Source of the DNA: Alphaproteobacteria bacterium
GTDB lineage: Bacteria > Pseudomonadota > Alphaproteobacteria > Rhodobacterales > Rhodobacteraceae
Assembly (NCBI GenBank): GCA_009908505.1
Contig: JAAAPD010000016.1
Location: 33,883-97,882, forward strand
DNA: 64,000 nucleotides
Direction of reading: 5' to 3'
Positions within the stretch are counted from its first letter, which is position 1; every line of letters begins with the position of its first letter. Of this stretch, positions 1 through 8,422 are shown piece by piece. The notes beneath the pieces were generated by a model. It was not told the DNA's origin. It was given only the letters and a program-made list of their open reading frames with translations, and ran no database searches. The position numbers and the translations under genes are program-made.

Positions 1-250
1 TGGCCTTGTATTGATCGTAAAGGTCGTTGCGGAACGTATGGCTGCCCTTGTCGAAAACCACCGCCACATGGGTCACGTCGGAGTCGACATTGTCGTCCAC
101 GTAACGCTGCAGCATGTTGCAGAACCCGCTGACCGCGCCCACTGGCAGGCCATCCGATTTTCGCGTCAGCGGCGGCAGCGCGTGGTAGGCCCGGAAAATG
201 TAGGCGGACCCGTCGATCAGATGTAGGTGACAACCTTTGCCGAACGCCAT
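1..250 (-). CDS. polA: DNA polymerase I, N-terminal fragment
   Basis: Only the first 83 codons lie in the window; the gene runs off the left edge. The visible part is the start of the 5'-nuclease (FEN-like) domain, recognisable by LIDGSAYIFRAYHALPPL (residues 11-28) and VVFDKGSHTFRNDLYD (64-79), both typical of bacterial PolA. The protein fills gaps and removes RNA primers during repair and lagging-strand synthesis. The ATG is preceded by an AGGAGG-type ribosome binding site, which supports this start. A good promoter lies just upstream. The polymerase domain cannot be checked. Confidence 0.93.
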   Translation of the reverse strand, partial: MAFGKGCHLHLIDGSAYIFRAYHALPPLTRKSDGLPVGAVSGFCNMLQRYVDDNVDSDVTHVAVVFDKGSHTFRNDLYDQYKA

Positions 251-277
251 GCGCGCCTCCTGTGCCAGACCCGGTCA

Positions 278-306
278 GTGGTATCCGGCGCGGGCGCGGG
301 GTTCAA
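278..306 (-). promoter_or_regulatory. Candidate polA promoter
   Basis: Read on the minus strand: -35 TTGAAC (306-301), a 17-base spacer and -10 TACCAC (283-278). The expected start of transcription is about 20 bases before the polA ATG. Spacing matches the other housekeeping promoters in this window. Confidence 0.5.
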
Positions 307-321
307 CGACGATGTCTCGGC

Positions 322-501
322 TCAGGCGCTCTCGGCATCCGCGCGATAGACGTAGCGCGCATCGCAATAGGGGCATTCGACCCAGCCCGTTTCCTCGGGG
401 ATCTGCAACCAGACACGCGGATGGCCCAGCGCCCCCTCGCCACCGTCGCAGGCAACGCGGCGGCTGTTCACGAACTTGGTCTCGGGCGCGGGAATGGACA
501 T
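322..501 (-). CDS. Small zinc-finger domain protein (zf-CHCC, NDUFS6-like)
   Basis: A 59-residue protein with a Cys (VACDGG), a His (LGHPR) and a CPYC pair, the order of metal ligands in the zf-CHCC family. In mitochondria the related NDUFS6 subunit belongs to complex I; alphaproteobacterial members are small stand-alone proteins usually annotated only as zinc-finger domain proteins. The start chosen is ATG at 501, with AGAGG a few bases upstream; a longer reading to 600 has no ribosome binding site and would run into the divergent neighbour. It sits between polA (same strand) and the ABC ATPase (divergent). Confidence 0.8.
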   Translation of the reverse strand: MSIPAPETKFVNSRRVACDGGEGALGHPRVWLQIPEETGWVECPYCDARYVYRADAESA

Positions 502-583
502 GTCATTGCCTCTTTCTGGGCTGCGGGCTAAATCACGGCATACTACGACTTTCCCCACACGGACAAGAGAAGGGACAGCCGAA

Positions 584-1510
584 ATGGCCGAGAACGCCAT
601 CGAAATCGAAGGCCTGCGAAAGACCTATGCCGCAACCCGCCGGTCGCCCGCGAAACAGGCCTTGACCGGTATCGACCTTACGGTGCCGCGCGGCTCGACT
701 TTCGGCCTTTTGGGGCCCAACGGCGCGGGTAAATCGACGCTGATCAATATCCTGGCTGGGCTGGTGGTCAAATCCGCCGGGGGCGTGCGCATCTGGGGTT
801 TCGACCAGGATGAAAACCCCCGGCAGTCGCGCGCCGCCATCGGTATCATGCCGCAGGAACCCAACCTCGATGCGTTTTTCACCCCGCGCGGATCGCTCGA
901 CGTGCAGGCCGGGCTCTATGGCGTTCCGAAACACAAGCGCCGTACCGAAGAGCTGCTCGACCTGATCGGACTCGCCGACAAGGCCGAGGCCTATGCGCGC
1001 TCTCTCTCGGGGGGGATGCGGCGACGGCTGCTGCTGGGCAAGGCGCTGGTCCATTCCCCGCAAGTGTTGGTGCTGGACGAACCCACCGCGGGTGTCGATA
1101 TCGAATTGCGCAACATGCTCTGGCAGAATGTGCGTATGCTGAACGAGCAGGGCATGACGATTATCCTGACCACCCATTACCTCGAAGAGGCCGAACAAAT
1201 GTGCGACCAGATCGCCATCATCAACCACGGCGCGGTCATCGCCAATGACAGCACCGCGAACCTACTGTCCCGCCTGGACAGCAAGACGATGGTGATACGC
1301 CCGGACGGCGACGCCCCCCTGCCGCCGATGCCCGAGGATGTGACCGCCGAGGCCAATCCGGACGGAACCATGCATTTCACCTATCGCACCAGCACCACCC
1401 CGGCAGAGGCGATCCTGGCCGCGGTGCGCGAGGCAGGCATTTCCATCGCCGATGTGCGCACCGAAGAGGCCAACCTGGAAGACGTCTTTCTCTCGCTCAC
1501 CCAAGGCTGA
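584..1510 (+). CDS. ABC transporter ATP-binding protein (ABC-2 / drug-export type)
   Basis: 308 residues. One nucleotide-binding domain is visible: Walker [10 protein letters not shown] (44-52), Q-loop near MPQEPNLD, signature LSGGMRRRL, Walker [13 protein letters not shown] and the switch His in [11 protein letters not shown]-terminal region of about 90 residues resembles the DUF4162-type tail of ABC-2 export ATPases. Such proteins normally energise a separate ABC-2 permease, but none is encoded next to it: the next gene is convergent. AGAAGGGACA before the ATG supports the start. Substrate unknown. Confidence 0.88.
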   Translation: MAENAIEIEGLRKTYAATRRSPAKQALTGIDLTVPRGSTFGLLGPNGAGKSTLINILAGLVVKSAGGVRIWGFDQDENPRQSRAAIGIMPQEPNLDAFFTPRGSLDVQAGLYGVPKHKRRTEELLDLIGLADKAEAYARSLSGGMRRRLLLGKALVHSPQVLVLDEPTAGVDIELRNMLWQNVRMLNEQGMTIILTTHYLEEAEQMCDQIAIINHGAVIANDSTANLLSRLDSKTMVIRPDGDAPLPPMPEDVTAEANPDGTMHFTYRTSTTPAEAILAAVREAGISIADVRTEEANLEDVFLSLTQG

Positions 1511-1511
1511 C

Positions 1512-1566
1512 AGGTGTCTTCGGGTCGAAAAACACCTCGGGGGCGTTAGAGGGGGCAGCGCCCCTC
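1512..1566. terminator. Two hairpins in a convergent gap
   Basis: Between the ABC gene and the HIT gene. The first pairs AGGTGT (1512-1517) with ACACCT (1532-1537) around an inner TTCG/CGAA stem; the second pairs GAGGGG (1549-1554) with CCCCTC (1561-1566). Neither is followed by a T-run, so termination is only inferred from position. Confidence 0.35.
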
Positions 1567-1594
1567 ATTCACAAGGGCAGAACGTGCGCAGCGC

Positions 1595-1957
1595 TCAATT
1601 CGACAGCATTCGACCCATGGGGCGGCCGCCCAGGATATGCAGGTGAAAATGCGGTACCTCCTGCACGCCATGGGCCCGGGTATTCGTAATCGCGCGGAAC
1701 CCGTCCTCGACCCCTTCGCTTTCGCACACCGCGGCCACGGCGGCAAAGAAACCCGTCTGCTCTTCGGCGCTGGCATCGCGCGCAAAATGGTCCATCGACA
1801 CGAAAGGCCCCTTGGGGATCACCAGCACATGGACCGGCGCCTGCGGCTGTATATCGCGAAAGGCCAGGGCGTGGTCATTTTCGAACACGGTATCGTTCGG
1901 AATCTCGCCCCGCAGGATTTTCGCAAAGATGTTCTGGTCGTCATAGGCGAAGTCCAT
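1595..1957 (-). CDS. HIT family nucleotide hydrolase
   Basis: 120 residues, the usual length for a Hint-type HIT protein. The histidine triad is seen as HFHLHILGG near the C-terminus. Family members hydrolyse purine nucleoside phosphoramidates and related nucleotidyl bonds. The start is the ATG at 1957 with GGAG six bases upstream; a TTG at 1978 would overlap the upstream gene and has no comparable site. It is 10 bases downstream of the glycosyltransferase gene and probably co-transcribed with it. Confidence 0.9.
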   Translation of the reverse strand: MDFAYDDQNIFAKILRGEIPNDTVFENDHALAFRDIQPQAPVHVLVIPKGPFVSMDHFARDASAEEQTGFFAAVAAVCESEGVEDGFRAITNTRAHGVQEVPHFHLHILGGRPMGRMLSN

Positions 1958-1967
1958 TCCGGTCTCC

Positions 1968-3545
1968 TCAGTCGGCAAAAAGATAGGGTGTCTGGGCGAT
2001 GCTGCGCGCCGTGTCCTCGGGCAAACTCAGGAATTCGGCAATGGGTGCCGCGTTCTCCTCGGGCGTGTTGCGTTCCCGGATCTTGGAGTGATTGGGAAAG
2101 CCCGCGTCGCGGATGCGGTCGGCCTCGAAAACAACGTCATAGCGGATCGTGGGCAGCAACTGCTTGAGTGTCTCGTCCGAGGTCTCTTCCCCCGCCAGAC
2201 CGACCCGCTTGGCATGGCCGATCAGGTAGTCGTCGGTGAATTCGCACTCGATCTCCAGCAGGCGCGTGGTGCTGCGGTCGGAAAAGAAATCCTGCATCAG
2301 GTCCAGGTTCGCCGTGTCGATGCAGAAGATGAGCCGGTCCGTTTCGTGGTAGTCGAACAGCATCCGCATCAGGGCCCTTCGGTGTCGCGTTCGTTTTTCC
2401 AGTGTGCTCTGGATTCCGCCGAGATCCGGAAGCTCGGTATCCTCTTCGTTGAACAGATAATCGATGGTCGTGAGGTTGGTGTGATGCTTGATAGACCCCA
2501 CGAACCGCTTGGCCACGTGCCATTTCTTGCACGCGATGATCATCAGCTCGCGTTCGCGGCCCAGCGATGTCTCGGTCTCCCAGAAACGGGGGGCGAAGCG
2601 GCGCCCGATCCGGCCTCGGCCGGTCAGGAAACCGAACAGCTTGCGTCCCTCGTCCGAGATCTTGAACTCCGTCCGGTCAGAGGCATAGAGCCGCCCCAGC
2701 CGGTCCTTCAGTTGCGCCGCCTCCGGGCTGATCTTGCGCGCGAACAGGTAATCCTGGCTGAGCAGCAGATCGTAGTGGTCGTTGTAGAAGGTCACCGGCA
2801 TGCCGTAATCGGTGAACATCAGGAATGTCAGGGTCCGGGTACGGATTTCGGGTTCCGGCACAAGATGACGCACGAGAGTCTGAAAGAAGGTTTCGTCCGG
2901 TATCCAGGTGGTGCGGAAGAACCGCATGACGTCGCGCCGCTTGCGGCTGAAATCGAGGATCCATTCGATCGTGCGCCGGCGCAGGCACCACCACTGGCTG
3001 CCGATCATCACCTGTATGTCCGAGGGAACCTTGCGCTCAAGCCCCAGCCGGCGCTGTATCCACCAGGACCGGTAGAACAGCGTCTTCTGGGTGCGCTCGT
3101 TGAACCAGTGCCGGTAGATCAGCCGCTCTTCCTTCATGCCGGTCTTGATCCAGTCGCTTTCGAAGAAATCGAAGCTTTCGATGTAATCGACGTCGTCGGC
3201 ATCCAGCACCGCGTGGGCATATTGAGCGGACTTGATGGCCATGCAGTCGCCCGAGACCATGTAGAAATGCGTCGCGCGGGGAAAGGCCTCGACCGCCGCC
3301 TCGACCGCGTTCAGCGTGGCCTGGACCAGCGACCATTCGCCCCAGCCGCACTTGATGCGATTCTTTGCGAAGGTGACATTGGGGTTGTCGGCCAGGGCGT
3401 CACGGATCATTTCGAAGGACTGTTTCGGCGCGCGCGCATCGAAATGGATCGAGATGTAGTCGCCGACCGCCGTCAGCTGTTCGGCCTGACGGATGATCGC
3501 CCTGGGGTCTTTGTGACACAGCAATATGAAGGCTATTCGCGCCAT
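1968..3545 (-). CDS. Beta-1,6-N-acetylglucosaminyltransferase-like protein (DUF5928)
   Basis: 525 residues. The N-terminal ~270 residues look like the core-2/I-branching glycosyltransferase fold (GT14): ARIAFILLCHKDP at the start, IHFDARA, YMVSGDCMAIKS and a WWCLRRRTIEWIL segment. The C-terminal ~230 residues match the DUF5928 extension seen in Rhodobacteraceae and have no motif I recognise as catalytic. The likely role is transfer of a sugar to a cell-surface or capsule glycan; donor and acceptor are not known. It is divergent from a sulfotransferase, which suggests the two modify the same glycan. Confidence 0.82.
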   Translation of the reverse strand: MARIAFILLCHKDPRAIIRQAEQLTAVGDYISIHFDARAPKQSFEMIRDALADNPNVTFAKNRIKCGWGEWSLVQATLNAVEAAVEAFPRATHFYMVSGDCMAIKSAQYAHAVLDADDVDYIESFDFFESDWIKTGMKEERLIYRHWFNERTQKTLFYRSWWIQRRLGLERKVPSDIQVMIGSQWWCLRRRTIEWILDFSRKRRDVMRFFRTTWIPDETFFQTLVRHLVPEPEIRTRTLTFLMFTDYGMPVTFYNDHYDLLLSQDYLFARKISPEAAQLKDRLGRLYASDRTEFKISDEGRKLFGFLTGRGRIGRRFAPRFWETETSLGRERELMIIACKKWHVAKRFVGSIKHHTNLTTIDYLFNEEDTELPDLGGIQSTLEKRTRHRRALMRMLFDYHETDRLIFCIDTANLDLMQDFFSDRSTTRLLEIECEFTDDYLIGHAKRVGLAGEETSDETLKQLLPTIRYDVVFEADRIRDAGFPNHSKIRERNTPEENAAPIAEFLSLPEDTARSIAQTPYLFAD

Positions 3546-3584
3546 ACTGGAAACAGTCTACCCCTCTGGTCCGGATCGTTTTAA

Positions 3585-3604
3585 CTGTCTAAACATGAAG
3601 ACAG
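3585..3604. promoter_or_regulatory. Dyad in the divergent glycosyltransferase/sulfotransferase promoter region
   Basis: CTGTCT (3585-3590) and AGACAG (3599-3604) form a 6-8-6 inverted repeat inside an unusually AT-rich stretch (about 3575-3675) between the two divergent genes. It could be an operator shared by both promoters. No clear -35/-10 pair was found. Confidence 0.35.
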
Positions 3605-3688
3605 ATTGAATAAACACGGTTTCTTTGCTTTTTTGCCCGAAACGGCCAAAGCACGACAAAGCCGGATTTTTTTTTGGAGGCAGCGTAT

Positions 3689-4507
3689 ATGGGGTTTCCC
3701 GGAACCTGGATGACCGAGAGCGAAAGCGTCGTCTATCGCGTGGTCCCGAAATGCGCCTGTTCGACGATCGGGCAGGTCATGTTCTATTCCGACCATGGTG
3801 AGTTTTTCGACGGGGACATCCACGATGCCGACAGCGGCATGCACAAATGGGCCTTCGAAGGCAGCCAGCCCAAGATCACCGAAAACGTTCAAGGCCACAA
3901 AAGCTATGCCTTCACCTGCGTACGCAACCCCTACACGCGCATCTTGTCATCCTTCTTCGACAAGATTTGCGGCATCCAGAGAAACGGCCGCCGCTACCGC
4001 GGCAACCTCGTCCCGCTTCTGATCCAGAAATACGGGATCGAGGTCGGCAGCCCCGAGGACGGGTTCGAGTTCGACCAGGTCAAGAGCTTCCGCCGCTTTC
4101 TTCTCTTCGCGCGCGACACGATCCGCTGGCGCCGCCCCATGGACCCGGACATTCACTGGTCGGCGATGTCCGGCCATGTCAGCACCTTCATCCTGAACGG
4201 CGGCACCTATGACAACATCTTCTGGACCGAGAAGTTCAACGAGGGGATGCGATCGGTTCTGGACGCCATCGAGACGCCGGTGAAGGTCGACATAGAGGCG
4301 GTGCCGCGTTTCAACGAATCCGAGGGCCACGGGCCCAAGCGCGCCCATCCGGTTGAGGACTATTTCGACGACCTGTCGATGCATCTGGTCTACGAAATCT
4401 ACAAGAAGGACTTCCAAATCTTCAAATACGATTTCGAGAACCCGTCCAACAAGATGCCGGTGGCCGAGATCGACCTGGAAGAGGTCCACGCCAAGCTGGG
4501 TGAGTGA
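3689..4507 (+). CDS. Sulfotransferase family protein (carbohydrate type)
   Basis: 272 residues. The 5'-phosphosulfate loop is seen as VPKCACSTI (19-27) and the 3'-phosphate site as FTCVRNPYTRILSSF (75-89), the pattern of Sulfotransfer_2-type enzymes that move sulfate from PAPS to sugars. The start is ATG 3689 with GGAGG eight bases upstream; a TTG at 3674 overlaps that site and is rejected. It is divergent from the DUF5928 glycosyltransferase and probably sulfates a surface polysaccharide. The acceptor is unknown. Confidence 0.85.
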   Translation: MGFPGTWMTESESVVYRVVPKCACSTIGQVMFYSDHGEFFDGDIHDADSGMHKWAFEGSQPKITENVQGHKSYAFTCVRNPYTRILSSFFDKICGIQRNGRRYRGNLVPLLIQKYGIEVGSPEDGFEFDQVKSFRRFLLFARDTIRWRRPMDPDIHWSAMSGHVSTFILNGGTYDNIFWTEKFNEGMRSVLDAIETPVKVDIEAVPRFNESEGHGPKRAHPVEDYFDDLSMHLVYEIYKKDFQIFKYDFENPSNKMPVAEIDLEEVHAKLGE

Positions 4508-4671
4508 CCGCCCGGCCCGGCTAATTCACATCGCGAAAATTGGAGCACCGATTCACGCCCGGTATTGGCTGCGCCCCGAAACGCCCTGTCCTGACGTCAG
4601 CCGGTCTCGGGAAAACGGGGGCTGAGAGCGATGGTGTCGGGAACGGCCGCGACCAGGCCTCGGTCAAGGGT

Positions 4672-4971
4672 GTGCTTTGGGGCTCTGACCTGCGGTTCTG
4701 GGTGTTGCCGCCGGAATGGAACCTGCGCCGGGTCACGTTGCTGGGCGCATGGGAGCCGATGGATGCCGGTTCGCCGATCGTGCATTCGCACCAGTTGCTC
4801 CGCCATCTGCGCGCGGGTGATGTCCCAGTTGGCGACCTGGCCGACATCCTGACGCTGGAGCGCGAAGCGCTGAAACTGGAATGGTCCGCGCTGGAACAGC
4901 GTCTTTTGACGGCCGAGGTCGGCGACCCCATCGCCCGTTTCCGCCGCGCCCGCGACCTGCAGCGGGAATAG
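4672..4971 (+). CDS. Hypothetical protein
   Basis: I do not recognise this protein. The open frame reaches back to a TTG at 4540, but the protein-like part begins near VLWGSDLRFWVLPPEW, so GTG 4672 (99 residues) is preferred; AAGGG lies very close to it, so the start is uncertain. The remainder has a helical, charged C-terminal half (LEREALKLEWSALEQRLL) and no membrane segment. It ends one base before the convergent adenosine kinase stop. No function is proposed. Confidence 0.5.
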   Translation: MLWGSDLRFWVLPPEWNLRRVTLLGAWEPMDAGSPIVHSHQLLRHLRAGDVPVGDLADILTLEREALKLEWSALEQRLLTAEVGDPIARFRRARDLQRE

Positions 4972-4972
4972 C

Positions 4973-5965
4973 TCAGAGCAGGCCGTGCTTGCCGAACAGC
5001 ACCTTCAGGTCGGCCTGCGCCCGGGCGCCGATATGGCTGATCACTTCGGACGCCGCGACGTTGCCCATCCGGGCACAGATTTCCAGGGGATGACCCTCGC
5101 ACAGCCCCCAAAGGAATGCCCCGGCGAACAGATCCCCCGCCCCGGTCGCATCGACGATCTGCGTTGGCACCGCGGGCACATGGGTTTCCTCGCCTTCGGC
5201 CAGAACGTAGACGCCGTTCTCGCTGTCGGTGCAGACGGCGATCTCGACATCCGCCGCCGCCGCCGCCCGCGCCGCCTCGAAATCCTCGGTCTGGTACATC
5301 GACATGACCTCGGCCCGGTTGGCAAAGAGAAGGTCCACGTCCTCGCGGACCATCAGGCGAAAGGCGTCGCGGTGCCGTTCCACGCAGAACGGATCGGACA
5401 GGGTCAGGGCGACCTTGCCGCCATGGGGTTTGCAGGCATTGATCGCTTTGGCAAAGGCCGCGTGGCTGTCAGGCCCGTCAAAGCGATAGCCCTCAAGGTA
5501 GATCCAGTCGGTATCGGCCATCTGCGCCGGGTCGATATCCGACGGCTCGAGGAACTCGGTCACACCCAGATAGGTATTCATCGACCGTTCACCGTCGGGG
5601 GTGACGATCACGATGCAGCGCCCGGTTTCATGCGCGGCGCCTCTGGGGGCAGGCGCGGTTTCGTAATCGGCCCCTTGCGCCCGCAGGTCATGGGAAAAGA
5701 TCTGACCCAACTGGTCGTTCTTGACCTTGCCCACATAGGCGCAGCGCCCGCCCAGGTGGGCGATGCCGGCGATGGTGTTCGCGGCCGACCCGCCGCTGAT
5801 CTCTTCGGCGGGACCGACATTATCGTAAAGCTCGACCGCGCGCTCCATGTCGATCAGCTGCATGATGCCCTTTTCGATCCCCATCTCCGACAGGAATTCC
5901 TCGGCTTCGCGTGTCAGCACGTCGACCATGGCATTTCCGATGCCGACAACCTGGTATTTCTTCAT
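4973..5965 (-). CDS. Adenosine kinase (PfkB sugar kinase family)
   Basis: 330 residues. Two PfkB signatures are present: the glycine-rich GGSAANTIAGIAHLGG near residue 65-80 and DATGAGDLFAGAF near 280, which holds the catalytic Asp. It is expected to phosphorylate adenosine to AMP; other ribokinase-type substrates cannot be excluded. The ATG at 5965 overlaps the nth stop codon by ATGA, so the two genes are translationally coupled, and GAGGA precedes the start. Confidence 0.88.
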   Translation of the reverse strand: MKKYQVVGIGNAMVDVLTREAEEFLSEMGIEKGIMQLIDMERAVELYDNVGPAEEISGGSAANTIAGIAHLGGRCAYVGKVKNDQLGQIFSHDLRAQGADYETAPAPRGAAHETGRCIVIVTPDGERSMNTYLGVTEFLEPSDIDPAQMADTDWIYLEGYRFDGPDSHAAFAKAINACKPHGGKVALTLSDPFCVERHRDAFRLMVREDVDLLFANRAEVMSMYQTEDFEAARAAAAADVEIAVCTDSENGVYVLAEGEETHVPAVPTQIVDATGAGDLFAGAFLWGLCEGHPLEICARMGNVAASEVISHIGARAQADLKVLFGKHGLL

Positions 5966-6606
5966 TCCGTCTTGTCCTCGAACTGGCACAGGTCACGAAT
6001 GACGCAGGCGCCGCATTTGGGTTTCCGGGCCACGCAGATATAGCGCCCGTGCAGGATCAGCCAGTGATGCGCGTGCTGCTGGAAATCGACCGGCACGTTG
6101 TCCTCGATCGCACGTTCGACCGCGACCACGTCCTTGCCGGGGCAGATCCCCGTCCGGTTGCCGACGCGAAAGATATGGGTGTCGACCGCCTGGGCCGGGT
6201 ATTGCCACCACATGTTCAGCACCACGTTGGCGGTCTTGCGCCCAACACCCGGTAACGATTGCAGCGCGGCGCGGGAATTGGGCACCTCGCCGCCGTATTC
6301 GTCGACCAGTATCCGGCTCAGCTTGATCACGTTCTTCGCCTTGTTGCGAAAAAGGCCGATGGTCTTGATATGGTCGATAACGCCCTCTTCGCCCAGCGCC
6401 AGCATCTTTTCGGGCGTGTCGGCGACCTGGAACAGCTTTTGGGTGGCCTTGTTCACCCCCGAATCGGTGGCCTGCGCCGACAGGGCCACGGCCACGACCA
6501 GCGTATAGGCGTTGACGTGGTTCAATTCGCCCCGCGGTGCGGGCTCGACCGACCGGAAGCGCTCGAACACAGCGCGCATCTCGTTGTAGGAAAGCTGTTT
6601 CGCCAT
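5962..6606 (-). CDS. nth: Endonuclease III
   Basis: 214 residues, normal for Nth. The helix-hairpin-helix LPGVGRKTA carries the catalytic Lys124; Asp142 lies in VDTHIFRV; the 4Fe-4S cluster ligands are Cys191, 198, 201 and 207 with the standard 6-2-5 spacing. The enzyme removes oxidised pyrimidines and nicks abasic sites. An ATG at 6612 is also possible, but AGAGGG then abuts it; from ATG 6606 the spacing is normal. First gene of a two-gene unit with adenosine kinase. Confidence 0.95.
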   Translation of the reverse strand: MAKQLSYNEMRAVFERFRSVEPAPRGELNHVNAYTLVVAVALSAQATDSGVNKATQKLFQVADTPEKMLALGEEGVIDHIKTIGLFRNKAKNVIKLSRILVDEYGGEVPNSRAALQSLPGVGRKTANVVLNMWWQYPAQAVDTHIFRVGNRTGICPGKDVVAVERAIEDNVPVDFQQHAHHWLILHGRYICVARKPKCGACVIRDLCQFEDKTE

Positions 6607-6736
6607 TACCATCCCTCTGGGCCGCATCCCTTTTGACCGAGCAAGGCGCGGGCGACAAGGGCAAGCCGCCCCGATCGCGGCGCTTTGGCGCAAGAACCGG
6701 GTCGCCTGCCACTGCCCCGCCGCCTAAGATCGAACC

Positions 6737-7573
6737 ATGACCCAGGACAGCTGTTACCATTACCACGTCATGCGCCGCGCCATCGAGGAGATCGACGCCG
6801 CGCCTGCCCCCCTGCCCCTGGCCGAGCTGGCCGCCCGGTTGGACATGTCACCCGCCCATTTCCAGCGGCTGTTCTCGCGCTGGGTGGGCGTCAGTCCCAA
6901 GCGCTACCAGCAATATTTGGCGTTGGGCCATGCCAAGGCGCTGCTCAAGGATCGGTTCACCACGCTGGAAACCGCCGATGCGGTCGGCCTGTCCGGGTCC
7001 GGGCGGTTGCACGATCTGTTCCTGCGATGGGAAGCCATGAGCCCCGGCGACTATGCCCGGGCCGGTGCGGGTTTGACGGTGCGGTGGGGCTGGTTCGATA
7101 CGTTCTTCGGCAAGGCGCTTGTCATGGGTACCGACACGGGGATTTGCGGCATCGGCTTTGCCGAGGAAAACGGTGGGGCCGAGACGATGGCGGACTTGTC
7201 CGGGCGCTGGCCCAAGGCGCGCTTCGTCGAGGATGCGGACGCGTTGCGGCCCTGGGTCGACACCGCATTCGGCGCGGGTGGCGCGGCACGGACACCACTG
7301 CACCTGATCGGAACCCCGATGCAGATCAAGGTCTGGGAGGCGCTGCTGGCGATCCCCTCGGGGCACGTGACCACCTACTCGGAGATCGCCGGCGCCATCG
7401 GCAACCCGAAGGCCGTGCGCGCCGTCGGAAGTGCCGTGGGCCGCAATCCCGTCAGCTTCCTGATCCCCTGCCACCGGGCCATTCGCAAGTCCGGCGACCT
7501 AGGGGGCTATCACTGGGGGCTGCCGGTCAAGCGGGCCATCCTGGCCTGGGAGGCGGCCCGTGCCGATGCCTGA
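6737..7573 (+). CDS. Methylated-DNA--protein-cysteine methyltransferase with AraC-type domain (Ada-like)
   Basis: 278 residues. An AraC helix-turn-helix domain (about 10-105) is fused to an alkyltransferase domain with the active-site PCHR (Cys245) and the Arg-finger segment VRAVGSAVGRNPVS. It repairs O6-methylguanine by accepting the methyl group. The N-terminal zinc domain of E. coli Ada, which senses methyl phosphotriesters, is absent, so the usual Ada activation switch is missing. It is divergent from nth, another base-repair gene. Confidence 0.9.
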   Translation: MTQDSCYHYHVMRRAIEEIDAAPAPLPLAELAARLDMSPAHFQRLFSRWVGVSPKRYQQYLALGHAKALLKDRFTTLETADAVGLSGSGRLHDLFLRWEAMSPGDYARAGAGLTVRWGWFDTFFGKALVMGTDTGICGIGFAEENGGAETMADLSGRWPKARFVEDADALRPWVDTAFGAGGAARTPLHLIGTPMQIKVWEALLAIPSGHVTTYSEIAGAIGNPKAVRAVGSAVGRNPVSFLIPCHRAIRKSGDLGGYHWGLPVKRAILAWEAARADA

Positions 7574-7608
7574 GGATCGGCGATAAACCGCGCGTACATA
7601 TGCTGATA

Positions 7609-7637
7609 TTGGATATCACGTTGCCCTCCGCGATAAG
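7609..7637 (+). promoter_or_regulatory. Candidate promoter of the OmpA-type lipoprotein
   Basis: -35 TTGGAT, 17-base spacer, -10 GATAAG; the predicted RNA start is about 40 bases before the ATG at 7686. The -35 is weak. Confidence 0.35.
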
Positions 7638-7685
7638 GTAGCGTCAGACGCGTGAACCTGTGCGCCCAAACCTGAAAGAAGACCC

Positions 7686-8345
7686 ATGAAGATTACAAAG
7701 CTGACCACGGCCCTGATGGCCTCGTCTCTGTTCATCGTTGCCGGCTGCGCCGAGATGACCGACCCCAACAACCCCAACCGTAACCAGCAGACCGGCGCCG
7801 CCGTGGGCGCGGGCCTTGGGGCGCTGGTGGGCATCGCCTCGGGCGACAATGCCGAGGAACGCCGTCGCGGCGCCGTCGTCGGCGCATTGGTGGGCGGTGG
7901 CCTGGGCGCGGTCGGCGGCGCACAGCTGGACCGGCAAGAGGCCGAACTGCGCCAGCAGATGGGGTCCAACGCGACCATCGTGAACACCGGCGACCAGCTG
8001 ATCGTGACCTTGCCGCAGGACATCCTGTTCGCCACCGACAGCGCCCAGCTGACCGGTGCGCTGCGGTCGGACCTGACGACCCTGGCGGCCTCGATCAACC
8101 GCTATCCGGGCACCACCATCAACGTGATCGGTCATACCGACAATACCGGTACCGCCGCCTATAATCAGGACTTGTCGGCCCGCCGTGCCCAGGCGGTCAG
8201 TTCCGTCCTGATCGGCGCGGGCGTCACGCCGAATCGCATCCGGTCCATCGGCCGGGGCGAGGATGCGCCGGTGGCCACGAACCTGACCCCCGAAGGCCGG
8301 GCCCAGAACCGCCGGGTGGAAATTACCATCACGCCGAACGCCTGA
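7686..8345 (+). CDS. OmpA family outer-membrane lipoprotein
   Basis: 219 residues. A lipoprotein signal peptide ends in FIVAGC (acylated Cys21). Two glycine-rich segments (AAVGAGLGALVG and GAVVGALVGGGLGAVGG) resemble glycine-zipper membrane segments, and residues about 100-215 form an OmpA/MotB peptidoglycan-binding domain with IGHTDNTG and the closing NRRVEITI. It probably tethers the outer membrane to peptidoglycan (YiaD-like). AAAGAAG precedes the ATG. Confidence 0.9.
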   Translation: MKITKLTTALMASSLFIVAGCAEMTDPNNPNRNQQTGAAVGAGLGALVGIASGDNAEERRRGAVVGALVGGGLGAVGGAQLDRQEAELRQQMGSNATIVNTGDQLIVTLPQDILFATDSAQLTGALRSDLTTLAASINRYPGTTINVIGHTDNTGTAAYNQDLSARRAQAVSSVLIGAGVTPNRIRSIGRGEDAPVATNLTPEGRAQNRRVEITITPNA

Positions 8346-8368
8346 GCCGGGGCCGTTAGCGCGGCCCA

Positions 8369-8414
8369 TTGAGCCCCGCTGGCTTTGGTCATATGACTTG
8401 ACCAGAGCCAGCGG
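8369..8414 (+). promoter_or_regulatory. gntR promoter overlapped by a large operator-like dyad
   Basis: -35 TTGAGC (8369-8374), 17-base spacer, -10 TATGAC (8392-8397). A long inverted repeat covers the spacer, the -10 and the expected start point: the arms 8376-8391 and 8399-8414 match at 15 of 16 positions, with the perfect inner palindrome GTCATATGAC. TGGTC...GACCA half-sites fit the TGGT/ACCA pattern of FadR/PdhR-type GntR proteins. The right arm also touches the ribosome binding site (GGAGG, 8413-8417). Confidence 0.6.
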
Positions 8415-8422
8415 AGGCCCCA

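Noticed and set aside
2088..3584. A 498-codon plus-strand frame
   Set aside because: Antisense shadow of the DUF5928 glycosyltransferase.
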